Positions 52,845-63,056 of a stretch of 64,000 nucleotides of DNA are shown piece after piece (the stretch's first letter is position 1; each line of letters starts with the position of its first letter). A program made the position numbers and the translations under genes. Location: NCBI RefSeq assembly GCF_000372745.1, contig NZ_KB889562.1:201321-265320 (forward strand), in the 5' to 3' direction. The DNA comes from Embleya scabrispora DSM 41855. Its GTDB lineage: Bacteria > Actinomycetota > Actinomycetes > Streptomycetales > Streptomycetaceae. The notes beneath the pieces were generated by a model that saw only the letters and a program-made list of their open reading frames with translations, did no database searches and was not told the origin of the DNA.

Positions 52845-53558
52845 ATGGCGACCCTGACCCGCGCTCCCGCATCCGCCGGGCGGCGCAGGCAGGGAGCGTC
52901 GCACCGCTCGACCGTCGTGATGAAAATCGCGATGGCGATCAGCGGTGCCGTGCTCCTTGCCTATCTGACCGCCCACATGCTGGGCAATCTGAAGATCTTC
53001 TTCGGCGAGTCGAGCTTCGACCACTACGCCCACTGGCTGCGCACCATCGGCGAACCGCTGGTCCCGCACGAGGGCACGCTGTGGATCATTCGTGCGGCAC
53101 TGACGGCGAGCGTGGTCGTGCACATGGCGATGGCGATCCTGCTCACCCGGCGCGCCCGCCGGGCCCGGCCGGTCAAGTACGCGCACCGCCCACCGGTGCA
53201 GGGCTCGTACGCGGCTCGCACGATGCGCTGGGGCGGTGTGATCATCGCCCTGTTCGTGGTCTACCACCTGCTCGACCTCACCGTCGGGGTGGCCAACCCG
53301 GTCGGCGCCTCCGGGAAGCCGTACACGAACGTCACCGCCGACTTCGAGCACTGGTACATCACCGCGATCTACACGGTCGCGGTCGTCGCGGTCGGCTTCC
53401 ACCTGCGGCACGGCGTGTGGAGCATGACGCGCACCCTCGGTCGGCAACGACCGGGGACCGAGCGGCTGATCGCCCGGATCTCGACCGGCTACGCCGTACT
53501 GATGACGGTCGGATTCCTGTCCGTGCCGTTCGCCGTGACCGTGGGAATCGTGGGGTGA
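52845..53558 (+). CDS. sdhC: succinate dehydrogenase cytochrome b subunit
   Basis: A 237-residue five-helix cytochrome b558-type membrane anchor of succinate dehydrogenase/fumarate reductase. Hydrophobic helices around 28-48, 80-105, 122-145, 165-185 and 205-235, with histidines in or near them (HMLGNL, HYAHWL, VVHMAM, VVYHLLD, GFHLRHG) able to ligate two haems. ATG 52845. The stop overlaps the start region of sdhA (GTGA). It anchors SdhAB and passes electrons to menaquinone. Confidence 0.92.
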   Translation: MATLTRAPASAGRRRQGASHRSTVVMKIAMAISGAVLLAYLTAHMLGNLKIFFGESSFDHYAHWLRTIGEPLVPHEGTLWIIRAALTASVVVHMAMAILLTRRARRARPVKYAHRPPVQGSYAARTMRWGGVIIALFVVYHLLDLTVGVANPVGASGKPYTNVTADFEHWYITAIYTVAVVAVGFHLRHGVWSMTRTLGRQRPGTERLIARISTGYAVLMTVGFLSVPFAVTVGIVG

Positions 53559-53563
53559 ACGTG

Positions 53564-55554
<1,991 letters not shown>

Positions 55555-55558
<4 letters not shown>

Positions 55559-56301
55559 AACTCACCCTGCGCATCTGGCGGCAGAAGGGTCCCGCGGATC
55601 GGGGCGGCATGGTCGCCTACGACGTGCCGGACGCGTCGGCGGACATGTCCTTCCTGGAACTGCTCGACGTGCTCAACGAGCGGCTCACCGAGAGCGGCGA
55701 GGAGCCGGTGGCCTTCGACCACGACTGCCGCGAGGGCATCTGCGGCGCGTGCAGCCTGGTCATCGACGGAGTTCCGCACGGGCCGCAGAAGGCCACCACG
55801 ACCTGCCAGTTGCACCTGCGGCACTTTCGCGACGGGCAGACCATCGACGTCGAGCCGTGGCGTGCGGCGGCCTTCCCGGTGGTCAAGGACCTGGTGGTGG
55901 ACCGCTCCGGCCTGGACCGGATCATCGAGGCGGGCGGCTATGTGACCGCACCCACCGGCTCGGCCCCCGAGGCGCACGCGACGCCCATTGCCAAGGCCGA
56001 CGCGGACGCCGCGTTCGAGGCCGCGACCTGTATCGGCTGCGGCGCGTGTGTGGCGGCGTGCCCGAACGGCTCGGCGATGTTGTTCACCGCCGCGAAGGCC
56101 ACCCACCTGGGCCTGTTGCCGCAGGGCAGGGTGGAGCAGGACACGCGCGTGGAGGCGATGATCCACGCCCACGACGAGGCGGACTTCGGCGGCTGCACCA
56201 ACACCGGCGAATGCACCGCGGTGTGCCCCAAGGGCATCCCGCTGGGCGTCATCGGCCGCTTCAACGGCGACGTCCTCGGTGCGCTCTGGCGGGGCCGCTA
56301 G
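55555..56301 (+). CDS. sdhB: succinate dehydrogenase iron-sulfur subunit
   Basis: A 248-residue iron-sulfur protein. The [2Fe-2S] cysteines are in [10 protein letters not shown] (58, 63, 66) and TTTCQLH (84); the [4Fe-4S]/[3Fe-4S] cysteines in [13 protein letters not shown] and [22 protein letters not shown] 55555 overlaps the sdhA stop (GTGA). Order sdhC-sdhA-sdhB and the five-helix anchor match the second (b558-type) Sdh of actinobacteria, distinct from the sdhCDAB operon. Confidence 0.95.
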
Positions 56302-56357
56302 GGTTGCGGTGCTCGTCGCCGCATGGCGCCGCACCGAACCGGCCTCCGGCCGATCGG

Positions 56358-56422
56358 CCTCAAACGCCGGCCGGGCTACTTCGCCTCATGCGCCGGCGGG
56401 GCTGCTTCGCCGGCGTTTGAGG
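56358..56422. terminator. palindromic repeat/terminator after sdhB
   Basis: CCTCAAACGCCGGC (56358-56371) and GCCGGCGTTTGAGG (56409-56422) form a 14-bp perfect stem; the interior repeats a CGCCGGC-GGGCT-CTTCGCC unit. CTCAAACGCCGG-type palindromes are scattered between Streptomyces genes. Serves both sdhB and the convergent FadR-type gene. Confidence 0.7.
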
Positions 56423-56428
56423 TCGGTG

Positions 56429-57205
56429 TCAGGCCGATGTGATGGGTGCTTCGCCGCGACCCCGCAAGGGGTAGTCCTGCGCCGCCTCCAAGTGCCGTAC
56501 CGACTCGCGGTAGACCTCGCTCTCGTCGCCCGCCTCGATCAGCGCGATCAACCGCTCGTGATCACGCAATCCCGCGCGTCGAACCCGCTCCCCCGTGTCG
56601 GCCAGCGCCGCCTGGGCCCACTCCCGCTCCTGCTGCGCCCACAGCACCTCGACCGCACCGAGCAGGATCTTCATCGTCTCGTTGCCGCACAACAGCACCA
56701 GCGCCTCGTGGAAGTCGCGCCCGGCCCGGATGTAGGCCGGCCCGTCCTCGACCGCGCGTTCCATCCGCGCGTGCACCTCGCGCAACCACGGCAACACCTC
56801 GGTGGCCCGGTCCGGACGCGCCGCGCACAACGCCGCGCAGACCGGTTCCAGCCGGCGCAGCGCCTGGGCGAGGTCGTCCAGGCGGACCTGGCGCGCGTGC
56901 ATCACCATGCCGAACATGTGTGCCGCGTCCGCGGGTTGCGGCACGTGTACCACCGCACCGCCGGTGTTGCCGCGTTTGACGGTGATCAGGCCCTCGGTCT
57001 CCAGGATCCGAAACGCCTGCCGCAGCGTGGTGCGGCCGACGCCGAACTCGGCGATCAGGTCGTCCTGCTTGGGCAGCATGTCCCCGTCGCGCAGCGGACC
57101 GTCCAGGATCCGGCGGCGCAGCCGGCGGGCGAGTTCGTCCGCGATGCCGGCGTTGCGCAGGGATCGTTCGGTGCCGGCACGGACCGGCTGCGCCGCCGGG
57201 TTCAC
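56429..57205 (-). CDS. GntR-family regulator, FadR/FCD subfamily
   Basis: A 258-residue regulator: winged HTH (DELARRLRRRILDG, KQDDLIAEFGVGRTTLRQAF, LITVKRGNTGGAVV) and an all-helical FCD ligand domain (about 95-240; DFHEALVLLCGN and LRDHERLIALIEAGD carry the metal-binding His/Asp). GTG 57205 overlaps the aldo/keto reductase stop (GTGA), so it is coupled to that gene. Ligand likely a carboxylate, as in the family. Confidence 0.9.
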   Translation of the reverse strand: MNPAAQPVRAGTERSLRNAGIADELARRLRRRILDGPLRDGDMLPKQDDLIAEFGVGRTTLRQAFRILETEGLITVKRGNTGGAVVHVPQPADAAHMFGMVMHARQVRLDDLAQALRRLEPVCAALCAARPDRATEVLPWLREVHARMERAVEDGPAYIRAGRDFHEALVLLCGNETMKILLGAVEVLWAQQEREWAQAALADTGERVRRAGLRDHERLIALIEAGDESEVYRESVRHLEAAQDYPLRGRGEAPITSA

Positions 57206-58137
57206 GCCGGTACCGCCGCTGCGAGTTCGGCGATTTCGGCGACCTGGGTCGCGGTCAGTTCGACGACCGCGGCGGCGTTGGCCGATGCCTGCTCGGGGCG
57301 GGTCGCGCCGACCAGGACGGAGGCGACCTCGGGTTGCGCGGCCAACCAGGACAGCGCGAGTTGGAGCAGGGTCAGGTCCTGGCTCTCGGCGTAGGCGGTG
57401 AGCCGTTCGACGATGGCGAAGTTCTCGTCGGTGGCCACGTTCCGGGCGAAGGACGGGATGGCCGCGAACCGGCTGTCCCGGGGGAACTCCTCGCCGTGCC
57501 GGTACTTGCCGCTGAGCAGGCCGGACGCGAGGGGGAAGTACGGGATGACGCCGACGCCGAAGTGTCGGGCGGCGGGCACCATGTCCCGCTCGACGGTGCG
57601 CTCCAGCAGGCTCCACTCGATCTGCGCGGCGACGAAGCGGGTGGAGCCGGCGAGGTGTGCGGCGTCGGCGAGTTGCCACGCGGCCAGGTTGGAGGTGCCC
57701 ACATAGCGCACCTTGCCCGCCCGGACCAGGTCGTCGAGCGCGCCGAGCGTTTCCTCGATCGGGGTCTCTGGGTCGGCGTAGTGCTGGTAGTAGAGGTCGA
57801 TGTGGTCGGTGCCCAGGCGCCGGAGGCTGCCTTCGCAGCTGCGCACGATGTGCCGGCGCGAGGAGCCGCGGCCGTACGGTCCCTCGGCGACCTTGGCGCC
57901 GAACTTGGTCGCCACCACCACGTCCTCGCGGCGGTCGCCCAGCGCCTTGCCCAGCAGCACCTCGGACCGGCCGCCGCCGTACATGTCGGCGGTGTCGAAC
58001 AGGGTCACTCCCGCGTCGAGCGCGGCGCCGACCACCTTGTCGGCGCCGTCCTGGTCGATCCGCATGCCGAAGTTGTTGCAGCCGAGGCCGATCGCGGAGA
58101 CCTTCAGACCCGATTTGCCCACAGTGGTGTACCGCAC
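57202..58137 (-). CDS. aldo/keto reductase (voltage-channel beta/YghZ-like)
   Basis: A 311-residue NADPH-dependent AKR. RYTTVGKSGLKVSAIGLGCN at the N-terminus, active-site Asp/Tyr in FDTADMYGGGRSE, catalytic Lys in VVATKFGA, His in LYYQHYADP, and NADPH-binding VLVGATRPEQASANA near the end. GTG 58137 follows GGGAGCTGAG. First gene of a coupled pair with the FadR-type regulator; its upstream region holds a CATAGC/GCTATG inverted repeat. Substrate unknown; the sugar-enzyme gene is divergent. Confidence 0.92.
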   Translation of the reverse strand: MRYTTVGKSGLKVSAIGLGCNNFGMRIDQDGADKVVGAALDAGVTLFDTADMYGGGRSEVLLGKALGDRREDVVVATKFGAKVAEGPYGRGSSRRHIVRSCEGSLRRLGTDHIDLYYQHYADPETPIEETLGALDDLVRAGKVRYVGTSNLAAWQLADAAHLAGSTRFVAAQIEWSLLERTVERDMVPAARHFGVGVIPYFPLASGLLSGKYRHGEEFPRDSRFAAIPSFARNVATDENFAIVERLTAYAESQDLTLLQLALSWLAAQPEVASVLVGATRPEQASANAAAVVELTATQVAEIAELAAAVPA

Positions 58138-58165
58138 GCTCAGCTCCCGTCGTCTTGTTCGCCCA

Positions 58166-58203
58166 TCATAGCCATGATAGCTATGACACATCGTCAGCTG
58201 ACG
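58166..58203. promoter_or_regulatory. operator-like palindromes between AKR and StrS-type gene
   Basis: TCATAGC-CATGATA-GCTATGA (58166-58186) and the perfect 12-bp palindrome CGTCAGCTGACG (58192-58203). Half-sites CATAGC/GCTATGA recur at the marR start (59530-59550). Confidence 0.55.
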
Positions 58204-58252
58204 CTTCGTCAGCCGTGCTGCGATCGCGACATCACCACGAGGGTAGGCACTC

Positions 58253-59458
58253 ATGCGCAAGATCCCGTACGCCGGCAGCGTGCACGACCAGAGCGAGATC
58301 GACGCGATGTTGGCGGTGCTGAACGGGCCGCCCTCGGCGATGGGCATCGGGCGCAACGTGGCGGCCATGGAGACCCGCGTGGCGCAGTTGTTCGGCAAGC
58401 GCAACGGCCTGATGTGCAACTCGGGTTCCTCCGCGCTCTACCTCGCGATCGAATTGTTGCGACTGTCCCCCGGCGACGAGATCATCACCTCCACCCTGAC
58501 CTTCTCCACGGACATCGCGCCGATGGTCAAGGCCGGTCTGGTGCCGGTGCTCGCGGACGTCGAGCCGGACACCTACCAGATCGACCCGGCCCGGATCGAG
58601 GCCCTGATCGGCCCGCGCACCCGGGCGATCCTGACCCCCAACCTCGCGGGCAACGCCCCCGACTGGGACGTGATCCGCACGATCGCGGACCGGCACGGCC
58701 TCAAGGTGATCGAGGACTCCTGCGATGCGCTCGGCGCCACCTTGCGCGGGACGCCGACGGGTACCCGCGCGGACATCTCGGTGACCAGTTTCGCGATGTC
58801 GCACATCATCACCTGCGCGGGCAACGGCGGCATGGTGCTGACCGACGACGAGGACCTGCGCGATCGGGGCCTGATGCTGCGGCGTTGGGGCCGGCGCAGC
58901 GAGTTGCAGCTGTTCGGCTCCAAGCGCGGCAACCGCGACTTCTTCGAGGAGATCGACGGCGTGCTGTACGACAACCTGTTCATCTTCGACGAGATCGGCT
59001 GGAACTTCGAGCCCTCCGAGCTGGGCGCCGCCTTCGGTCTGGCCCAACTCGCCAAGCTGCCCCGGTTCCTGGCCACCCGCCGGGAGCACTTCGCGGCGCA
59101 TCACGCCTACTTCGACGCGCGTCCCGAGTTCACCGCGCCGCGGCAGACGGAGGGCCTGGAGACGGGGTGGCTCAACTTCCCCATCCTGCTGAACGAGGGA
59201 TTGCCCTTCACCCGCGGCGAGATGCAGGCCTGGCTGGAGGAGCGCGGGGTGTCCACCCGCACGGTGTGGTCGGGCAACATCCTGCGCCAGCCGGGCTTCA
59301 AGGACATCGCGCATCGCGCCGACCCGGCCGGCTACCCGAACGCCGACCGGGTGATGGAGCACGCGCTGATCGTGCCGATGAACCACCGGATGGACGCCGA
59401 GGACGTGGCCTACATCCACGAACAGGTGGACGCGTTCCTGGCGACCCGCCGAGTGTGA
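58253..59458 (+). CDS. DegT/DnrJ/EryC1/StrS-fold enzyme with His at the PLP-lysine position
   Basis: A 401-residue PLP-fold protein of the sugar aminotransferase family. Opens RKIPYAGSVHDQSEIDAM; the PLP phosphate region NSGSSALYLAIE (56-67), EDSCDALGA with the PLP-N1 Asp, then SVTSFAMSHIITCAGNGG. The SFxxxK Schiff-base Lys is His184 here, as in ColD/RfbH-type sugar 3-dehydratases, which use PLP or PMP for C-3 deoxygenation. So a dehydratase role is favoured over transamination. ATG 58253 has no strong ribosome site. No glycosyltransferase or NDP-sugar dehydratase gene is adjacent. Confidence 0.85.
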   Translation: MRKIPYAGSVHDQSEIDAMLAVLNGPPSAMGIGRNVAAMETRVAQLFGKRNGLMCNSGSSALYLAIELLRLSPGDEIITSTLTFSTDIAPMVKAGLVPVLADVEPDTYQIDPARIEALIGPRTRAILTPNLAGNAPDWDVIRTIADRHGLKVIEDSCDALGATLRGTPTGTRADISVTSFAMSHIITCAGNGGMVLTDDEDLRDRGLMLRRWGRRSELQLFGSKRGNRDFFEEIDGVLYDNLFIFDEIGWNFEPSELGAAFGLAQLAKLPRFLATRREHFAAHHAYFDARPEFTAPRQTEGLETGWLNFPILLNEGLPFTRGEMQAWLEERGVSTRTVWSGNILRQPGFKDIAHRADPAGYPNADRVMEHALIVPMNHRMDAEDVAYIHEQVDAFLATRRV

Positions 59459-59490
59459 GACCGTCGGCCGGGGAATGTAGTTGCCTTGGG

Positions 59491-59550
59491 GATATTACAC
59501 TTTGCAATATCTTTTGCTCAGATATTCCGCATAGCAACTACTCGCTATGA
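59491..59550. promoter_or_regulatory. AT-rich promoter/operator region of the MarR gene
   Basis: An unusually AT-rich block holding GATATT-N9-AATATC (59491-59511), another GATATT (59521), and CATAGC-N8-GCTATGA (59530-59550), the latter ending 7 bp before the ATG at 59558. Position fits autorepression. Confidence 0.5.
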
Positions 59551-59557
59551 TAGGGGC

Positions 59558-60073
59558 ATGCACACTCCCCCAAGAGCCGCATCCCCCGCCCCGACGACCG
59601 CCCCCATCACCCCCTTCGACGATCCGCGCATCACCGCCATGGGACTGCTCGTGGAGGTCTACACCGGCCTGATGGACCGACTCGGCCCGCAGTTGGGCGA
59701 GCACGGCCTGTCCACGGTCGACTTCAACGTGCTGGTGCGACTGTCCCGCTCGGCCGAGCAGCGTTTGCGGATGAGCGATCTCGCCGCCCAGACGTCACTG
59801 TCCACATCCGGCGTGACCCGGGTGGTGGATCGCCTGGAAAAGGAAGGACTGGTCGCCCGGGAGAACTGTCCCACCGACCGCCGGGCACTGTTCGCGGTGC
59901 TCACCCGCGACGGCGCGGACCGGATCGGCGGCGTGCTGCCCGGCCATGTCGACCTGTTGCAGACCTGGCTGATCGACCCGTTGACCGAGGGTCAGCTCGC
60001 CGGTCTGCTGGACGGACTGCGGATGGTGCGCGACACCGCCAACCCGGGTGCCCGTGCGGGCATCACGTCCTGA
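59558..60073 (+). CDS. MarR-family regulator
   Basis: A 171-residue MarR protein. The winged HTH is clear: LSTVDFNVLVRLSRSAEQ, RMSDLAAQTSLSTSGVTRVV (recognition), DRLEKEGLVARENCPTDRRA (wing). N-terminal 25 residues are Pro/Thr-rich. ATG 59558 is chosen because the upstream frame runs into the AT-rich operator. The CATAGC/GCTATGA site overlapping its start and a similar one before the AKR/StrS-type genes suggest a small regulon. Confidence 0.9.
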   Translation: MHTPPRAASPAPTTAPITPFDDPRITAMGLLVEVYTGLMDRLGPQLGEHGLSTVDFNVLVRLSRSAEQRLRMSDLAAQTSLSTSGVTRVVDRLEKEGLVARENCPTDRRALFAVLTRDGADRIGGVLPGHVDLLQTWLIDPLTEGQLAGLLDGLRMVRDTANPGARAGITS

Positions 60074-60202
60074 CACCGCGGCCACCGAGTAGCTCAGTAC
60101 GCTCAAACCCGTGGCCGCGGGGGTCACGGGAAGCGCGCACACGAGACCCCGAACAACCCACTCGCTGACGGAGGAAGCCGCCAGGAAAATCCCCGGGAGA
60201 AC

Positions 60203-60239
60203 GGTCCGGCCCCGGCCGCCGAGCGGCTGGGGCCGGACC
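60203..60239. terminator. hairpin terminator
   Basis: GGTCCGGCCCCGGCCGC / GCGGCTGGGGCCGGACC, 17-bp stem with one mismatch and a 3-nt loop, between convergent marR-type and nucleotidyltransferase genes. Confidence 0.75.
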
Positions 60240-60262
60240 CGTTCGACCCGAAGGGGACGCGC

Positions 60263-61009
60263 TCAGCCGTCGCCGCGCAGCTCCCTGGCCGCCTCGGACA
60301 GGTCCTTGGCGGTGTCGATCGCGCGCCAGTAGGCACCCTGCGGAATCGGGAAACCGGCCAGCCGCTGGGCCCGGGCGAGCCCGGGGAACGTGGTGCGCTC
60401 GTGGTCGCCGACGTCCGGCAGCAGTGCGGTGAACTCGGGCGCGAACACGTACACGCCCGCGTTGATCAGGTACGGCGAGGGCGGCGCCTCGATGAAGTCC
60501 AGGACGTGGCCGTACTTGTCGGTCTCCACCACCCCCCACGGAATCCGGGGCCGGGCCAGCGCGAGCGTGGCCAGCGCGGTGCGCTCGTGGTGGAAGGCGG
60601 CCATCTCGGTGAGCGAGAACCGGGTCCAGATGTCGCCGTTGGTGGCGTACCACGGCTCGTCCGGACGCGGCAGCGCGGCGGCGGCGAACTTCAACCCGCC
60701 GCCTCGCCCCAGCGGCTCGGTCTCCACGACGGTCTCCACGCGCACCGGCAGATCGGCGCTCTTGAGCCAGTCCTGGAGCACCTCCGCGAGGTGCCCGCAG
60801 GAGACCACCACATCGCGCACGCCCTCGGCGGCCAGCCAGCGCAACTGGTGTCCGATGATCGGGGTGCCGGTGCCGGGGATCTCCACCATCGGCTTGGGTC
60901 GATCGTCGGTATAGGGGCGCAGCCGGGACCCCTGCCCGCCGGCGAGGATCACGGCCTGCGTCACCGCGCGAGCCCCCGGATGGGTGGTTGAGTGTGGTGC
61001 GGAAGTCAT
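60263..61009 (-). CDS. sugar-1-phosphate nucleotidyltransferase
   Basis: A 248-residue NTP-transferase. N-terminal signature AVILAGGQGSRLRPYTDDRP with KPMVEI, substrate loops LGRGGGLKFA and WYATNGDIWTRF, and INAGVYVFAPEF. It resembles short mannose-1-phosphate guanylyltransferase/glucose-1-phosphate cytidylyltransferase-like enzymes; the nucleotide cannot be fixed. ATG 61009 or GTG 60964 may be the start. No downstream sugar-processing gene in the same direction. Confidence 0.88.
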   Translation of the reverse strand: MTSAPHSTTHPGARAVTQAVILAGGQGSRLRPYTDDRPKPMVEIPGTGTPIIGHQLRWLAAEGVRDVVVSCGHLAEVLQDWLKSADLPVRVETVVETEPLGRGGGLKFAAAALPRPDEPWYATNGDIWTRFSLTEMAAFHHERTALATLALARPRIPWGVVETDKYGHVLDFIEAPPSPYLINAGVYVFAPEFTALLPDVGDHERTTFPGLARAQRLAGFPIPQGAYWRAIDTAKDLSEAARELRGDG

Positions 61010-61135
61010 GGGCGCATTATCGCGCCCTCACATCCCCCTCGACTTCCAAGGGAGGTACCACTCGTTCGGGAACCCCGAGGGCCCTAGGTTCATCTCATGG
61101 ACGACTGCACTTCGAACACCGGGGGGAACAGCAAA

Positions 61136-61864
61136 GTGCGCACCAGGACTGTCCGCACGGGCGTGATCGCGGTACTCGTCGCGCTGACCGTCGGGGCCGG
61201 CGTCGCCGGCTGCGGCAACAACGACAGGTCGCCGCTGGACACCGTTCGCGCGCTCGAGAGCGCCAAGCCGACGCCGACGAGCGGGCCGACCGGTCGACCG
61301 ACGAGCACCCCGACCAAGCCGCCGCGCCGCACCACCGCGCCACCCACCGACGGCGCCTCGGCGTCCGCGAGCTCCTCGGCCACAGCCTCGCCGAGCACCT
61401 CCTCGACCGGCACCTCGGCGCCGGCGACCGGAACGACCGGGCCCTACATCAACGACCCGTGCCGCTTCTTCACCGCGGCCGAGGTGGCCACGCTGCTCGG
61501 ACTGCCGGTGGTCAAGGCGGAGGTCGACCAAAAGCTCAAGAGCTCGAGCAGCTCGTTCTGCGATTACCGGGACGCGCGAGGGTTGTCCATGATGACCGTG
61601 ATGATGTCCTCCTCCGATGCCAAGTACAGCACCGCCGAGCAGGCCGCCAAGGGCACCATCGACGGAGGCGACAACCCCACGGCCCTGCCCGGGGTGGGCG
61701 ACGCGGCCTTCACCTACCGCGACTCGACCGCCAACGGCGTGGTCTGGGCCAAGCTGCTCGGCGACACCTACCTGGACGCCGACGTCTACGTCGGCCGCAG
61801 CGACAAGGACGTGTCGGCCGACGTCCTGGCCGGCATCGCCCGGACGATGGTCGGCCGGCTGTGA
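61136..61864 (+). CDS. putative lipoprotein, DUF3558-like
   Basis: A 242-residue lipoprotein. Signal peptide VRTRTVRTGVIAVLVAL with lipobox GVAGC (Cys about 27), a long Thr/Ser/Pro linker (about 45-105) and a C-terminal domain with conserved Cys pair and elements NDPCRFFTAAEVATLLG, SFCDYRDARG, ALPGVGDAAFTYRD, the DUF3558 pattern of actinobacterial lipoproteins. GTG 61136 follows GGGGGGAACAG; an ATG at 61097 would add 13 residues. Coupled to the next lipoprotein gene. Confidence 0.8.
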   Translation: MRTRTVRTGVIAVLVALTVGAGVAGCGNNDRSPLDTVRALESAKPTPTSGPTGRPTSTPTKPPRRTTAPPTDGASASASSSATASPSTSSTGTSAPATGTTGPYINDPCRFFTAAEVATLLGLPVVKAEVDQKLKSSSSSFCDYRDARGLSMMTVMMSSSDAKYSTAEQAAKGTIDGGDNPTALPGVGDAAFTYRDSTANGVVWAKLLGDTYLDADVYVGRSDKDVSADVLAGIARTMVGRL

Positions 61865-62451
61865 CCGCGCGCGTCGGGCCCGCCGCCACCCTGGTGGGGG
61901 TGGTGGGCCTGGCGTGCCTGCTCGGCGGCTGTGACGACTCGGACGCGCCGCCTCGGCACGCGGCCGTCTCCGCACCCGCGCCCGGCGACAACGCGGGCGC
62001 ACCACCGCGGCCCACCCCCTCCCCGGTGAGCAGCGGCACCTCACCCGCCGACAGTTGCGACCTGCTCTCGCCCACCCGGGTCGAGGAGGTGCTCGCGGTC
62101 GGCCCCGTGCACACCAGGCCCGCGGACGCCGGGCGTACCTGCGAATACCTCGACTCCGGAGGCCGGCGCGTACTGTCGGTCACCGTCGGGCAGTTGCCGC
62201 AGGCGATGGTCGGCGGACCGCTGGACACCGCGCGCTCGACCGCCACCGGTCCCGGCCCGCACGAGGCGCTGCCCGGGATCTCGGACGCGGCGGTGCTCTA
62301 CCGCGATCCCGCGCGCGGCGACGGCATCGCCTTCGCCCGCGCCCGCGGCGATCTGGTCACCTCGGTGGACATCACCATCCCGGTCGTCGATCGCGAGCGG
62401 CTGGTCGCGCTGGCCCGCACCGCGGCGGCGGCGCTGGACGCGCCCGGCTGA
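61861..62451 (+). CDS. putative lipoprotein, DUF3558-like paralogue
   Basis: A 196-residue lipoprotein whose GTG overlaps the stop of the previous gene (GTGA). Lipobox LLGGC (Cys about 24), short Pro linker, and a domain matching that of its neighbour: ADSCDLLSPTRVEEVLAVG, RTCEYLDSGGRRVL, ALPGISDAAVLYRD. The two are tandem paralogues exported together. Function unknown. Confidence 0.8.
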   Translation: MTARVGPAATLVGVVGLACLLGGCDDSDAPPRHAAVSAPAPGDNAGAPPRPTPSPVSSGTSPADSCDLLSPTRVEEVLAVGPVHTRPADAGRTCEYLDSGGRRVLSVTVGQLPQAMVGGPLDTARSTATGPGPHEALPGISDAAVLYRDPARGDGIAFARARGDLVTSVDITIPVVDRERLVALARTAAAALDAPG

Positions 62452-62562
62452 GCGGGCGGGTTCGGGGTAGGCACCGGCAACCTGGTGCCCGAGACGTCGT
62501 CCCCGGCGCGTAGGGTCCGGGGTCAGGGCGGCGCCTGCCGCGGCCGGGAGGAGGGCTCACCC

Positions 62563-63027
62563 ATGACGGATCGGGATCCGCACGCCGTCGTGCTGCTCAC
62601 GAACCGCATCAGCTCACGGATCAGCACGAGCGGCGGACCGGCCCTACCCCTGCGCGACGCGTTGCGCGTGTACACCGAACACGTGGACACCGGCGTCGCG
62701 GCCCGCTACGCGACCGTGGTGGCCGACCTCGCGGACGCCGACGTGGCCCTGCTGCGCCTGCCCGAGGACCATCAGGGCGCCGAGTTGGACCGGATCGTGG
62801 ACATCGCCGCGTCGGTGCCCACGGTCGCGGTGATCGATCTGTATCGGCCGGCCGCGGTGGCCGATCTGGTGGGCTACTGCGCCGCGTTGCTGGGCACCCG
62901 GGGTGCGGACGACGAGGGTGTGCTCGATGTCGTCTTCGGCCGCTACGCGCCCGCCGGCCGGCTCGTCGACGACCTGCCCGCGGACGCGGAGCCGCTCTTC
63001 GAAATCGGACACGGCCTGTCCTACTGA
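62563..63027 (+). CDS. stand-alone GH3 C-terminal-domain-like protein
   Basis: A 154-residue protein with ATG 62563 behind GGGAGGAGGG. The last part VFGRYAPAGRLVDDLPAD then LFEIGHGLSY matches the end of the GH3 beta-glucosidase C-terminal domain (GRYxPxGRLPxxLP...PLFxxGHGLSY), and ALLRLPEDHQGAELDRIVDI fits the preceding alpha/beta part. The catalytic TIM barrel (about 350 residues) is missing and no upstream remnant is present. It may be a domain relic or a repurposed binding module. Confidence 0.65.
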   Translation: MTDRDPHAVVLLTNRISSRISTSGGPALPLRDALRVYTEHVDTGVAARYATVVADLADADVALLRLPEDHQGAELDRIVDIAASVPTVAVIDLYRPAAVADLVGYCAALLGTRGADDEGVLDVVFGRYAPAGRLVDDLPADAEPLFEIGHGLSY

Positions 63028-63056
63028 TCCTCGACTGTCGATAAATTGACGGCCCG

